Part shown: piece after piece, positions 10,465 to 21,749 of the stretch
How positions within the stretch are numbered: the first letter of the stretch is position 1
Layout: every line of letters begins with the position of its first letter
From: Diogma glabrata
Taxonomy: Eukaryota; Arthropoda; Insecta; Diptera; Cylindrotomidae
Assembly: GCA_963693315.1 (NCBI GenBank)
Contig: OY856186.1
Coordinates: 129,129,143-129,193,142 of the forward strand
Length of the DNA stretch: 64,000 nt
Reading direction: 5' to 3'
Program-made: the position numbers and the translations under genes
Notes under the pieces: model-generated
Told to the model about the DNA's origin: nothing
Seen by the model: only the letters and a program-made list of their open reading frames with translations
Databases searched by the model: none

Positions 10465-11010
10465 AGAAAAATGAAGTGCATAATCTTTACACGCTGTTGA
10501 AGTAAAACTTCTTTGGCCACTGCAGCAGGTATTACTAAAAATATTAAATATAAAATAAAATAGATATATCATATTGAAATTTAGAGTTTCTTTCCAATAT
10601 TCTTGATAATATAATTTGCAACAATGTGTAATAAAAAGCCATATTTACATGTTTTTCAAAGTCTTACAACGTATTACAAATTAAATTTCACGATGAATGC
10701 ATGTCCACTTAATTTAACAATTGGTACAACAATTGATGCATTTTTCAAAAAATTTAGCAAATTTGTCATAAACCTCTAATTTCATATTTCAATTATGTTA
10801 ATAATTGAATTGACTTTGTAGCACATTACGTAAATATTACTTTTTATTACACATGCTGCAAATTATATTATCATGAAATGCAACTCTAAATTGCAATGCA
10901 ATATGACATATTCATTTTATATTTCATCTTTTTATTAATACCTGCCACAGTAGCCAAAGAAATTTATTTCAACCGCGTGCAAAGATTACACCACTCATTT
11001 TTCTATATAA
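10465..11010. repeat. Imperfect foldback segment
   Basis: The block at about 10485-10580 and its imperfect reverse complement at about 10905-11000 face each other. Shared signals are TTGAAGTAAAACTTCTTTGG next to GCAGCAGGTATTA on the left and CCAAAGAAATTTATTTCAA on the right. It looks like an old MITE or the subterminal part of the surrounding hAT. The same AAGAAGTTTTACT motif recurs at 11641 and 16458. Confidence 0.5.
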
Positions 11011-11075
11011 CAAAACAAATTTAATCAACACAAATATTTTTTCCCGCCCGGGAAAGCCCGGGATGCAAAACCTAA

Positions 11076-11635
11076 ACACCATGACCACCATGACCACCGT
11101 GACCACCATGACCACCGTGACCACCATTACCACCACACCACTACGACCATCATGACCACCATGAACACCATGACCACCATGACCACCGTGACCACCATTA
11201 CAACCATGACCACCATGACCGCCATGAACAATATGACCATCATGACCACCGTGAACACCATGACCATCATGACCACCGTGAACACCAGGACCACCATGAC
11301 CACCATGACCACCATAACCACCATGACCACTATGACCACCATGACCACCATAACCACTATAACCACCATGACCACCATAACCAACATGACCACCGTGAAC
11401 ACCATGACCATCGTGACCACCATAACCACCATAGCCACTATAACCACCATGACCACCATAACCAACATGACCACCGTGAACACCATGACCACCATGACCA
11501 CCGTAACCACCATGACCACCGTGACCACCATGACTGCCATAACCACCGTGATCACCATTACCACTATGACCACCATGACCACTATTACCACCATGACTAC
11601 CATGACCACCATGACCACAATGACTACTATAACCA
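11076..11635. repeat. CCACCATGA-type minisatellite, ~560 bp
   Basis: Tandem 9- and 12-base variants built from ACC and ATG triplets (ACCACCATG, ACCATG, ACCACCGTG). Long frames on both strands encode only Met-Thr or Met-Val repeats and are by-products of the repeat. It is immediately preceded by GC-rich palindromic bases (CCCGGGAAAGCCCGGG) near 11047. Confidence 0.95.
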
Positions 11636-11847
11636 GCCCTAAAGAAGTTTTACTACAAAAAACTAAAACAATTCAATATATAAATTTTAAAAAAATCCGA
11701 GCGGCAGGTATATCCGCTAGAAATAGGTAGATTTCGGGATCAGACAGTTATGTGTGCAATTAGAATCGGATTTATCAGATTACTTTATAAAATATACTAA
11801 TTAAAAACAGAAGTATTAAACTAACTTTAAAAATAAACATTATTTTA

Positions 11848-12311
11848 TACAGTTTTTGGGCTCTAGGCACTTAACCTGTACCCCGATATGGCCAATTAAC
11901 AAACATATTTAGGAGACTGTTTGCCGCAACATGCCCAGAAAATATTTTTAGCGTAAGTGAAAAAATGCGACCGTGAAAGTGCCGCTAAATGCCGTTGTAC
12001 TTCACACAGTTTATTGCAGATAGCTAAAGAACCTTTTATTGCAGATGTCTGGCTTTTTAAGAAATGATAGAAATATGTTCAAATAATTAATATTTATAAA
12101 TTTTGTTTACATACTTTGCCCCAAACGGCCGTTATAACGCTTTGTTTTTAACAGTTTTAAGGCTCTAGACTCTTAACCTGTACCCGGATATGGCCAGTTG
12201 TCGAACTTATCCAAGAGATTGTTTGCCGCAACACGCTCAGAAAAAAATTTTGGTCTAGGACGAAAAATGCGACCGTGAGAGTGCCGCTAAATTCCGTTAT
12301 ACCTCATATCG

Positions 12312-12312
<1 letters not shown>
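11848..12312. repeat. Two direct repeats, ~300-bp spacing
   Basis: A ~160-bp block beginning CAGTTTTTGGGCTCTAGGCA (about 11849) recurs diverged at about 12149. Shared words include TTAACCTGTACCC, GATATGGCCA, GTTTGCCGCAACA and ATGCGACCGTGA. The second block runs into the TA microsatellite. It may be a satellite-like tandem array of which two units remain. Confidence 0.75.

Positions 12313-12398
<86 letters not shown>
12313..12398. repeat. (TA)n microsatellite, left of 12399-15831 element
   Basis: About 43 TA units. Ends exactly where the CAGTAATACC terminus of the next element starts. A matching TA tract resumes at 15832. Confidence 0.95.
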
Positions 12399-12401
<3 letters not shown>

Positions 12402-12705
12402 TAATACCCCGTTTAACGTCAAGGATGCGTTCCAAAATTCTTTAACGTTATTCAAATCAACGTTAAACGGGGTATGGATGTCGTGCAAAACGATGAGATA
12501 GGTGCTTAATTGTTAATTTTTTCGTAAATTTTTCTTCCTTTTCAATAATTATTAACTGATTAAGTAGAATATTTCGTGCATTTTATCTTAAATTCATGTA
12601 TTAAGCAGATTTTCGATTTTAAGAGACTGTAGAGTTGTCGTAGAGTTTGAATTAAGTTGTTGTATCGGAGGCAAGCAGAGTAAAAACTACTAAGCTTAGT
12701 TAATG

Positions 12706-12870
12706 ATGCTACACGACGGCGAATTGGCGCATTAAAACCAATACGACCCATGCATATGTTCTCCATGTTATAGAGACCGCTTGGAGCGGGCGTCTATCTT
12801 GAATCAAGCGGTTTGCTATATGAACGTGTAAAAAAATTATTATGATGACCCGGACCCGTTCACGAAAATA
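12706..12870 (+). pseudogene. RTE-like LINE 5' leader fragment, + strand
   Basis: Resembles the leader seen at 58320-58590: TTGGCGCATTAAAACCAAT, TGTTCTCCATGTTA, GGAGCGGGCGTCT, GAATCAAGCGG, then CCCGTTCACGAAAAT. It abuts, head to tail in inverted orientation, the truncated end of the - strand RTE copy. Confidence 0.65.
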
Positions 12871-12879
12871 TGGGTTGAG

Positions 12880-15480
12880 CCTTAGGTGTGAGTTTGCACG
12901 ACTGCGAAAGATATTTTGATCGCAAAAGTTTTGAGTATGCGTAGAAAACTCTGTATGCGGCTGAGACACGGGCTTTAATATCTGCCTGCATGTCATTTGA
13001 CAGTATTCAGATTGCCGGGAGGTATATTCCTGGATGTTATTAAAAGTTTAGTCTTGCCGGTGTTAATGCATAATCCAAGTCGTTTAGCATTTCTTTCAAG
13101 CTGAGAGAGACTATCCTTAATATCGCTTGGTCTACGTCCAAGAAGCGCAATATCAGCTGCATAGCCAAGAATTTGACTAGATTTGTTAAATATACAGTTT
13201 TGTGTCTCAGTTTGGCTTTTTCTTATCGCGTACTCAAGCGCCAAATTAAATAGTACGGGTCTTGGGTGCGAGTGTATCACTTTGTCGAACACCTGATGTT
13301 ATATGAAAAGAATCAGAAACTGACCCTTCGATTACTATTCTACAGTTTGATCCAGATGTTGTGAGTTGGCACAGAGAAACAAGTTTCGCTGGAATACCAA
13401 GGCATGTGAGTGCAGACCAGAGGTTGTCGCGGATGATGCTAGCTATCATATCCTTGCTTGAAATCAACGTAGAGCTGGTGAATGCTGATGTTGTACTCCC
13501 AACATCCTTAAGATAAAACATTGATCTGTAGTTGAACGGTTGGGACGAAAACCACACTGATAGTTGCCGATGATAGATTCGGCAACTATCGATGTCAACT
13601 ATCAACTAACGATGAGCCGAGCGAGTACGACATTAGCTAGTATTTTATATGCAGTGTTCAACAGTTTGATTCCACGATAATTCGCACACTTTAGGCGGTC
13701 ACCTTTCTTATGTAGCGGAACAATGAGAGCTGTTTTCCATTGAGCAGGTAGTTCTTCTTGGTCCCAGATTGCAAGAATCAGATCATATATACGTGAGACC
13801 AGAACTGTTCCTCCATTCTTAAATAGGGCTGCAGGGATTCCATCGATACCTGGTGATTTGCCATTTTTTAATTTTTTGATGGCAGCTTCCACTTCTTCTA
13901 TTGTTGGGTAAGGGACAAAAATCTCCTCACTTGACGGAGCAATTGCACTAATAGGATGAACGTCGTCCTATTCAGTAGGTCTTGAAAGTGGGATCGAAAT
14001 ACTGCCAGCACATCACGTTCACTTGTTGTAAGCTCGATGTTTTCATTTTTGATAGCTGTAAATCTTGGGTGGAAATCTTTGGTCAGATTGCGTGCATTGG
14101 TAAAGCGCTCTTTCGAATCTCCACTAGCCGCATGTTGGTTGATGTTTTCGATAAAGCTCTTCATGTGGTCGCGTTTCTTTTTCCGTAGGAGTTTTGCTGA
14201 GGCTTTTCTGGCGCATAGATAATCAGTTTGGAGGCTTCAGGTGTTCCTTGTTAACCATTTTTCTCGCAGTTTTTGTTCGTGCTCAATGCTTTCGCGGCAC
14301 TCGTCATCAAACCATTCGTTACGTGATTTCGGTGGTCGTTTTCCGATTGTAGCTTGTGCTGCGGATTTGATGGTTGATTGAAGCGTTTGCCATTCTTCTT
14401 GTATGTTTAATGGCATCTCAGACGGGATGTCATGCTCCTCTATGTTTCGGGTTACTATTTCCTGATATCTACTCAGTGTTTTCAGATATTTAAATGCTTC
14501 GACATTCCAGCGCACGGCCCTTTTTGCTTGCCTATTAAATGTAGATGATAATTTGCACTTATACCTAAAGATGACAAGCATATGATCGGTATCCATATCA
14601 GCACCTCTGTATGATCGAACGTCAGTTACACTTGTAGAGTGTCTCTAAGAAATCATGACGTGATCGATTTGATTTTCAGTTCTTCCATCGTTTGATTTCC
14701 ACGTTACTTTGTGGATTCTCTTATGAGGAAAGAAAGCGCTATGAATTACTAGATCATACATCATAGCCAGTTCAGCTGCGCGAAAGCCGTTATTGTTACT
14801 AGTATGATGCTAGCTGTTAGGGCTGACATGTGTTTTAAGCTTTGCACTTCTACCAATTTCGATCTATGAGAAAGCCAACTCCAAATTCTCCTCTGTTTGC
14901 ATGACCGCTATAGTAGAGAGTGTATCCCTTGGCTGTTTCGTGGATTCCACTCCTTGGCCATCTTAGTTCTTGTAACGCCACTATATCTAGTGTATAGCTA
15001 TCAATTTGTTTTGTAAGTTTTAGTAGATCTCCTAGTCTTCTAAGGCTTAGCACGTTCCAGGTTTCCATTTTTAAATCGTAGTCCGGGTACAGTTTCCGAG
15101 TTCGTTCCAATAATGAATCCGATATAATCCGAGGCCTGTGTGCAAAATTCATGACAAATATTTTTTTATGGAAACGGGGTGTTAGCTCTTCGCCCAACCC
15201 AAGTTTTCGTGAATGGGTTTGTTCTGCATCTTAAGGTCACCTGAAACAACCTTTTTTCATGCTTATATATAGCGAGCGCTTGATCCAAGACAGACGCCCT
15301 CTACAAACCGCCCCTAACATGGAGAACAGACGCTTGAGTTGCATTGGTTTTGTGGTGCCAATGACTCGGCATGGTGCAGAATCATTGAGTATAAGCAGTA
15401 TTTACTCTGTACTCTAAACTCCACCAACCTAATTCTGTTAGCGTTACCCAGGTAGCACGGCTTGGATGTAAAATTTCGGA
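12880..15480 (-). pseudogene. Dead RTE-like non-LTR retrotransposon (endonuclease + RT)
   Basis: From 5' (right) to 3' (left): a leader (15200-15480), an apurinic-type endonuclease (METWNVLSLRRLGDLLKL and IVALQELRWPRSGI at 14850-15197), a middle region (14240-14600), RT (KKLKNGKSPGIDGIPAALF and VPLHKKGDRLK at 13602-13892; DLHQ/QAYDS-like and TSGVRQ at 13246-13605), and a post-RT part to ~12880. It is broken by many frameshifts and stops. The RT catalytic box reads YAADIALL instead of YADD. A piece of about 70 bp is missing near 13005 relative to the 43-kb copies. RTE clade is my best guess from the endonuclease type. Confidence 0.85.
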
Positions 15481-15828
15481 TTTCGCTAGCCAAACATTTA
15501 CATCGTCAGTATAAAAACAATGACGAATTTAGTTTTAAATAGTAGACGAAACGAGTAGAGAAACTTATAATATAAATATATAAAACTATTAATTTTTCTT
15601 GTTTTGTAAAACTTTTCAAATTCACTGATTAACTTAGTCAATTAAAATTAAAAATGTTGATTAAATTCAAAAGAGGAAATAATTTAAGAGAATATTTTGT
15701 TTGTTTCTCGACAATTCGAAAAAAAAATTTTGTTTTCATTTTTTAAAATTTTCAAAAAAAAATTTATAAATTTGGAATAACGTTAAAGTGAATCAACGTT
15801 AAACGGGGTAACGTTATACGAGGTCTGA

Positions 15829-15831
<3 letters not shown>

Positions 15832-15898
<67 letters not shown>
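15832..15898. repeat. (TA)n microsatellite, right of the DNA element
   Basis: About 33 TA units directly after the CTGACTG terminus. It is probably the same tract as 12313-12398, split by insertion. Confidence 0.95.
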
Positions 15899-15902
<4 letters not shown>

Positions 15903-17129
15903 TTTTTTTGTTTTTCCGTCTCCGCTTTACATATATAGTCGTTTGGCATCAAAATTTTTCGGAAATTCCGAGATGACGGTCATTGCAATAGGTAGATTTT
16001 TATATGAAATCTACCTAAAAATTACGAAACTCAATAAAATATTACGAATATTATATCATTAGATATTTAAATCTAAGATCGACACGTCCAACTCATTCAA
16101 CGTTTAATACGATACTGAATAAGCGTATACAAAATACAATACACATAATCGAATTGTGGCATACTTGCCGAACATAATATTCGTTTGCCTTTTTTACTTC
16201 TAGTTTCTTTTTTAATTTATTGTGTTTAAATTTCTACTTAAGTTTTTTTGGAATTGTGTGCATGTACATGTTTAAAATTCAAAATCAGACTGTAGTATGA
16301 TAGAGATGAATATATATGGTTATATATCTGTTCAAATGACTACTTCCGACATTTATATGTCGACATTTATATGTGTGTCATAATTGAATTGTATCGTATA
16401 TTTGCCGAATATTATATTCGTTTTTTGATCTTCCGTTGCCAAATTCTTAAAACGCGTCTAAAGAAGTTTTACTTCAAAAAAAATAAAATGCTTTTGACCT
16501 ACATTGGTTACTCTGCTAGTCTTCTGGTGTTGTTTCATCGAAGCGAATGCCGCAAGGTTCTGACAAAATCCCTTCATTTGTTAAAAATTATTTCAAATTT
16601 AGTATCATCTATGCATTGTTTAAGCATCAAGAAAGTAATTTTAATTAAAGCGCTTGTGTTAGAAATTATTATATCCTTGCTTTGTAACTGTTCAGAGAGT
16701 GAATTTGTAAACGACAGCAGATCGTGCAGCATAGAAAAAAAGGATGGTTTTTCTATACGATTTTTTAGATCCCGGGCATCCCGCGATTTAAAATTTATGA
16801 GTCACATAGTGCCAGGATCCATAAAACACCACGGGATTGCAATCCTTACGTGACTCCTCTTATGTCGAATCGTTTTTTTGTTTGTTTGTTTGTTTTTCTT
16901 TATTTGTCTCAGAGAGAAAGAGTTATGTCTACCCTAAACTGACCAGAGCCAAATCGTTAAAATGTGGGACAAAATGCAAACATTCTTCCAAATACTAACT
17001 AATTAGAATTTCTATTGCGAGAAAGTGGAACGGTGAAAATGTGCTAACTAGATTGTGCATAAATTTACTATTTAATGCTTTCCTTTACTATTTGTTTACT
17101 ATTTAATTCTTCAAAACATTCTTTTATTT
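15899..17129. other. Interior of the hAT-like element, no gene seen
   Basis: AT-rich. Two diverged direct repeats about 235 bp apart (around 16143-16190 and 16378-16425) share CGAATTGTRKCATACTTGCCGAA-like sequence (shown with ambiguity codes; the copies differ). A 160-codon open stretch at 16371-16853 has no recognisable domain and looks like chance. A GTTT microsatellite sits at ~16876-16897. Confidence 0.5.
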
Positions 17130-17490
17130 TAATTGGACATTCAACCGTTAGGAAATGTGCTTGCAGTGGTTCGTACATTTTCTAAATTCTTTCTAGTGCT
17201 GGCATTACTGCCAGTCAGCGAGTTTCACTGTATCCAATAAGTTGGTTATGTTCGACATTACTTTTGCCGCAGAACTCCTTCAACGTCTCCAGTAAAGACA
17301 GTAAAATATCCAATTTTTTTAACCCTGCCATTTAAATCAGCAGCATTTCTTATTGCATTATTTAGAATATGGGCTGCGAATCCAATACCCAATACACTCT
17401 GGTTCAAATTCGAGTTTAGCTTGTTTTTAAATTTTCACCCCTTGACGTGACACCACTAAAATGGTGTTCGTGTTATCAGCGCAAATTGCA
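17130..17490 (-). pseudogene. Degenerate hAT transposase fragment (DUF4371/zinc-finger-BED type)
   Basis: Translating the - strand with frameshifts gives SVLGIGFAAHILNNAIRNAA (about 17400), LETLKEFCGKSN and LIGYSETR (about 17250), then LAVMPALERI, KMYEPLQAHFL and CPIKIKECFEE (about 17130-17215). This resembles the middle of hAT-type transposases, with segments such as SVLGIGCSAHI and TRWL..MPALER. Several stops replace expected residues, for example the W after the TR pair. It supports the hAT identity of the surrounding 9.7-kb element. Confidence 0.6.
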
Positions 17491-19536
17491 ACAAAATAAC
17501 AAAACTTGTTTAAGCTACTGGAGCTGGCCGCTTATAGCAACGCTTTTTTATGTTTATCTGTAATCTGTATCTATATGTCTTTTAATATCATAATGTCCAC
17601 TGTTAGTTTGCAAATTCACTCCGACTGGTAATACACTAAACTTTTGCGTCGTTATATTTTGATTTTTTTATAAAAGGATAGTCCAATTCAATATCGTATA
17701 AGAATTTACGTAAACGTTTTCTATCCGTCTTGATTTGCAGGATAGTAGCTTAAACTTTTTGTTGCACAAGTAAAGACTGCAAAACAATTGAAACAATTTA
17801 TTTTTTACAGAGTTTGAAACGCTACCTATACCACTCCTTTACTTTGTTATTTCAGAGTGCGTAGCTTAAAAAAAATATAACACTCCCACATACAGGAGTA
17901 AAAATAATAAAATATCATTCTTGTTACTAAATTGAAATAAATATTTTCTTTTAAATACTCAAAACTTTTATTTTTGCGTCTAATTTGATGCTTTCCAACG
18001 TAAAATGCTTCAAATGATTCGTTCAATTATTCATGTATTGTTAGAAAAATGAATATAAAGGATGACGTAGAGTGACTAATTTTCTTCTTTTGCAAATCGA
18101 ATGAAAGAACAGGAAAATGTAATCAAACCAAAGGAGTAAGATCGAAAACACAAAACTTTTACTCTTACGAGTAAGAACGATATTCAAATTATGAACATTT
18201 TAATTTTTAAATATTATTTCAAAGGATTGAAATGAGTGCTCGAATAAAGGAAAATTGTAAACTCTGGTTTAAAAATTTAAATTTTTATGAATTTATACGC
18301 AAAACTGCGTCTTTTTAAGTAAAATATTTTGTATTTTGTTTTTCATAATATACTTTCGATCTCTCGTATATACACCGGGGAGATGTTTCTATAAACAAAG
18401 AAAACTTTTCGCTAAGGTAGATCTGTTAGACATTAAAAGATATGTAAATTATTGAAGTGAAATAACTGAGTTTAGTATTTCTAAGAAAATTATAGTTAAA
18501 ACACTATTTTAGTAAAAACAATATTGCACTGGTTTATTCTCTCAATAATGTTAACTCAACGTATACATAACATTATACAAACTGCAAGAAAAACTGTGAA
18601 GTCATTGCTTTGATTAAGATATTGCGCAAACTGTAAGTAGGTAGATATAAGGTTTTTTGATTATTTCGATAATGCGGGCAAATGTGGTGGAAATATTTGT
18701 TTCCTGGGACACTTCGTGGGACAGATTTCTCCGTGGAATAACGCAATGAAATGTGTGACATTTCCACGCAGCGTCGGACGTCTGGTCAGTTTACTACCCA
18801 TAAACGTGCGTAAATTTTTCATTTGATTCACAATTGTACAATTATTGCCAGCTTCTTTTAAATCTATAAGAAAAACCAAAAACCTACCACAAAATAATAG
18901 TTTCTCCCTCCCTGTGACTGTATAAAATAAATGAACAAAGATTGACGTTTAGGATACGTTTTGGATTTTATTATAACCAACCAAACATATAATTTTTGCT
19001 ATTTTGTGAATTAAAAATTATAGTCCATATGGCGAAAAGAATTTGTCAGCAAGTTTTCATAACATACTTTGAAAATATTTACATAACTTAAATATTTGTT
19101 CGTGTCGTTAGAAAATATTGCTTGTCCATTATAAAACATTCACCATTATAAAATCACTGGAAATAACCCAATAAATTTAAATTACTCCCGTAATTATTTT
19201 CATTCATTTTATAAAAATTAGCACAACTATCAAGAAAACTTTTGACATGTTATAGGATCTTACATTTTAGAATTGTTTTTAATTTATTGTTTTTAAAAAA
19301 GTCTTGTAAAGTTTGTACAATATGATATAGATAAAAAACAAGGCCAAACAGTCAGGGTTCTCCAAATAAGTGGGGTATAATTAGGTTGTGTTGTCCTGCA
19401 TGTCTTACTTTTAAGTTTATATAAATTTTCAATGGCCAATAACAATTGAAATTTGAATGTTAAATACTGCACTATGAACTCTCGAGGAACCCTATACTAA
19501 TGAAATATTTTGTTTCCTCTGGCTCAGACACGAATA
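17491..19536. other. AT-rich hAT interior, no gene seen
   Basis: No open frame with recognisable homology. A 72-codon - strand stretch at 18661-18879 is unrecognised and is flanked by stops. More decayed transposase may lie at 17500-17900 on the - strand, but I could not read it with confidence. Confidence 0.4.
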
Positions 19537-19665
19537 TCTTATAAACAAAACACAATCGTTCTTCTAAAAGCGGTGATGCCGCGCATCTTATATTACGATA
19601 GAATTTTGTCAAAATACGCACCCACGGCGTTTTTGGAAGAACGATCGTGTTTTGTTTATAAAACT
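19537..19665. repeat. Short foldback (inverted repeat)
   Basis: CTTATAAACAAAACACAATCG near 19538 (21-base region, partly quoted) pairs with the reverse complement of CGATCGTGTTTTGTTTATAA near 19642. The arms are ~28 bp with ~75 bp between them. MITE-like. Confidence 0.6.
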
Positions 19666-20040
19666 GATTTCATCAGAAGATTAGAAGCAATACGACCGCC
19701 TTTCGTATCGGTGGCGCTCTAGTCCTTGATACAAAGAACGATAACGGTTTGAATATTGAGGTGAACTGTACTTTAGTTGGGCCAAAATAATATGTAACGT
19801 AATAATTATTTTATCACATACATTTCAACTAATAGTATGCGATAAAATTGGTATATTAGTTAAGTAAATCTTCTAAAAATTAGACGAATTTACAAAATAA
19901 CAGTGCATTGAAATTTTTATAGTGTATAGTTCCATCACGATTGGATGGTTTTATTGAATCGATGTATTGATAGTATCAGATCCATGGGGGCCAATGCCCC
20001 CCCCCCCCAACCCTACACAATTGACGCCCCTGGACCGAGC

Positions 20041-20271
20041 ATTATCTACACAGATAATGGTATGAATTTTATTGCTTTTAATAATTGCTTTAAAAAACTT
20101 GATTGGAACAAAATAGAAGAAACAACAACTTGGGATAAGATAGTATGGAAATTTAATCCTCCAACTTCCGCATGGTGAGGTGGATGGTTGGAGCGAATAA
20201 TTAGAACAATAAAAAGTTTATTAATTCGTATTTGGGTAAATCAGCATTGGATTTTGAAGAAATTAATTTTA
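20041..20271 (+). pseudogene. Decayed BEL/Pao integrase core (third piece of old copy)
   Basis: Resumes directly after the hAT target duplication: IIYTDNGMNFIAFNN, then WKFNPPTSAW and GGWLERIIRTIKSLL, with a stop where WWGG would be expected. This is the catalytic core of BEL integrase. It is interrupted at about 20272 by a LINE 3' end and another poly(A)-tailed insertion. Confidence 0.85.
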
Positions 20272-20430
20272 GGTGATATTTTTTTTTTTTTAACAAAATG
20301 TGTTGTGTAGTAGGAATTACAATATGTGTCACAATAACACATAAAAACCTTTTAAGAACAAGGTCCCACAGCAACATACGTTCAAAGGTGTTGATGGACG
20401 TAAATCTTTTTTATATTTTTTGTTAAAGAA
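20272..20430 (-). pseudogene. LINE 3' end, same family as 28526-29610
   Basis: A poly(T) tract at 20278-20291 is the poly(A) tail of a - strand insertion. The reverse complement carries TATGTGTTATTGTGACACAT and ACACAACACATTTTGTT, as in the tail of the 28.5-kb LINE, preceded by a diverged end of the coding region (LLWD). Heavily 5'-truncated. Confidence 0.75.
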
Positions 20431-20935
20431 TGGATAACTAAACAAAAAATCTTATCACTGACAAAATATGACATAGGCCAATATTTTTTGATAGAATAGA
20501 GAAAATAAAAGTAAATTAAGAAGTAAATAACAAATTTTTACAAAAATTTGCTGAAACAAAACAACAATGTAGTTGCCAATAATCCAGCCGGTTGCTTATT
20601 CCTTGATCCTGTGACGTACTGTCTTTCTTAAAGATTAAAGCCCACATATAGTTAAATGAAGGCTTCGTTTCCTCAAGCAAGCAAGCAATAGCGTCTCATC
20701 ATCAAGGATTATTTCACAGCTAAGATTGAGGATGCTACCGTTGACTGAATACAGTTCATTCGAAACCACCCCTAAGATGTCACCATGGCTTGTGATATCT
20801 CACTGCTATTGCCAGTGGTATGTGATATCTCACGTTAGCTCGTATGTCAATAGCAGGGACTGGAGTACGCGGGGTTGTCACACACGTAGATCAAAAAAAA
20901 AAAAAAAAATTCAAAACAATAAAAACTGATCCCTA
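20431..20935 (+). other. Unclassified insertion ending in poly(A)
   Basis: Lies between the LINE 3' end and the resumed BEL integrase. A tract of 17 A at ~20893 suggests a retroposed + strand sequence. Two exact TGTGATATCTCAC repeats occur at about 20790 and 20821. No protein was recognised. Confidence 0.4.
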
Positions 20936-21360
20936 CATGCGGAAGTGAAACTACAGTGAAACTACAATAAAAGATCGACCACTATCTTATATGTATCGGA
21001 AAATGAAGACGAGTTAATTTCTATTACACCATCTATGTTTTTAAAAGATGTATCGGATTCAACAGTAATTGTTTTAGTTCAAGTGGAAAAATACGAGTTT
21101 GAAAAGAGATATCAATATCGATAAAAAATCAAAAATGAGTTAATTCAAAGATGCCGGAAAGAATATTTGGGACAATTAGTTCAAAGACATAAAGAAAAGA
21201 AAAGTGAAATAATTTTACGAGCGGGTTATGTGATTTCAATTGGAGCAGATAATGAAAAAGGAAAGGATTGGCCAATTAATAGAATTATTAAACTAATACC
21301 TGTAAAATATGGATTCACTAGGGTGGCGAAAGTAAAATCAGTTGATGGCCTAATTCATTA
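20936..21360 (+). pseudogene. Decayed BEL/Pao integrase C-terminal tail
   Basis: Fourth piece of the old BEL copy: KDRPLSY-like bases near 20970, LYVSENEDELISITPSMFL (about 20985-21040), then KNELIQRCRKEYLGQLVQRH and WPINRIIKLIPVKYG, followed by VDGLI and a stop at 21359. This matches the C-terminal DUF5641-like region of BEL pol. No LTR of this old copy was recognised downstream. Confidence 0.8.
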
Positions 21361-21429
21361 GTAAAAAGCATTTCATTTGCAAAATTATGAATTTGATTTG
21401 CAAAAACTTGAATCAGGCTTGCAAACTGT

Positions 21430-21620
21430 CCATCAGACACGTTTTTTTAACAAAATGGGTTGTATAATTACAATATGTCTCATAGAAACACATGTATATC
21501 TCTTTAAACCTGCATGCTACACGATTGTAGATTCTGAGGTGTTGATGGACGCTTTACTTTAGAACTTTGTGGATTGAAGTCTGAAAATACTATATGCTTT
21601 TGCCAAATAATTACATTTTT
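21430..21620 (-). pseudogene. LINE 3' fragment, - strand
   Basis: The reverse complement reads SDFNPQSSKVKR-like codons and then a tail with TATGAGACATATTGTAATTA and a terminal poly(A) (poly(T) on + at 21441). Related to the end of the 28.5-kb LINE (GGFNPQMFKKS). Diverged. Confidence 0.65.
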
Positions 21621-21749
21621 AAATAGTTTTTGATATGGAGTTTTTATTACCGTCAGGTTTCTTTGGTAATAGTATAGGGGTGATTCTAATCTGTTATCAA
21701 ATAAAACCAATATCTAAATAACTTTTAATTAGGTGTTGAGTAGGAATGT

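Larger units (their letters stand above)
12399..15831. mobile_element. TA-inserting DNA element (pogo/Tigger-like ends) carrying an RTE LINE
   Basis: The left terminus is CAGTAATACCCCGTTTAACG. The right terminus, reverse-complemented, is CAGTCAGACCTCGTATAACG. Both are bounded by TA and lie within TA microsatellite. TA target duplication and CAGT(N)ATACCTCGT-like ends recall pogo/Tigger elements of the Tc1/mariner superfamily. No transposase was seen. Most of the interior is a non-LTR retroelement, so this is a non-autonomous copy that was later hit by a LINE. Superfamily assignment is inferred from the ends only. Confidence 0.6.
10335..20032 (-). mobile_element. 9.7-kb hAT-like DNA element inserted in old BEL integrase
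   Basis: The left end reads CAGTGGCGTCA (10335-10345). The right end, reverse-complemented, reads CAGGGGCGTCA (ending 20032). Flanks are GACCTAGC (10327-10334) and GACCGAGC (20033-20040), an 8-bp target duplication with one change. Removing the interval makes the old BEL integrase continuous across the site. CAGNGGCG ends and 8-bp duplications are typical of hAT elements. A degenerate hAT transposase lies inside on the - strand (about 17130-17490). The interior has been filled by later insertions and tandem repeats. Coding capacity is lost. Confidence 0.75.

Noticed and set aside
11127..11730. Long open frames on both strands (163 and 192 codons)
   Set aside because: They consist of Met-Thr or Met-Val repeats from the minisatellite; not protein-coding.
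15764..15952. Frame with Tyr-Ile repeats
   Set aside because: Translation of the TA microsatellite.
16371..16853. 160-codon frame as a gene
   Set aside because: No recognisable domain, Lys/Ile/Leu/Ser-rich composition of AT-rich chance frames, inside a decayed transposon.
18661..18879. 72-codon - strand frame as a gene
   Set aside because: Unrecognised, short, overlapping another frame; cannot be supported.
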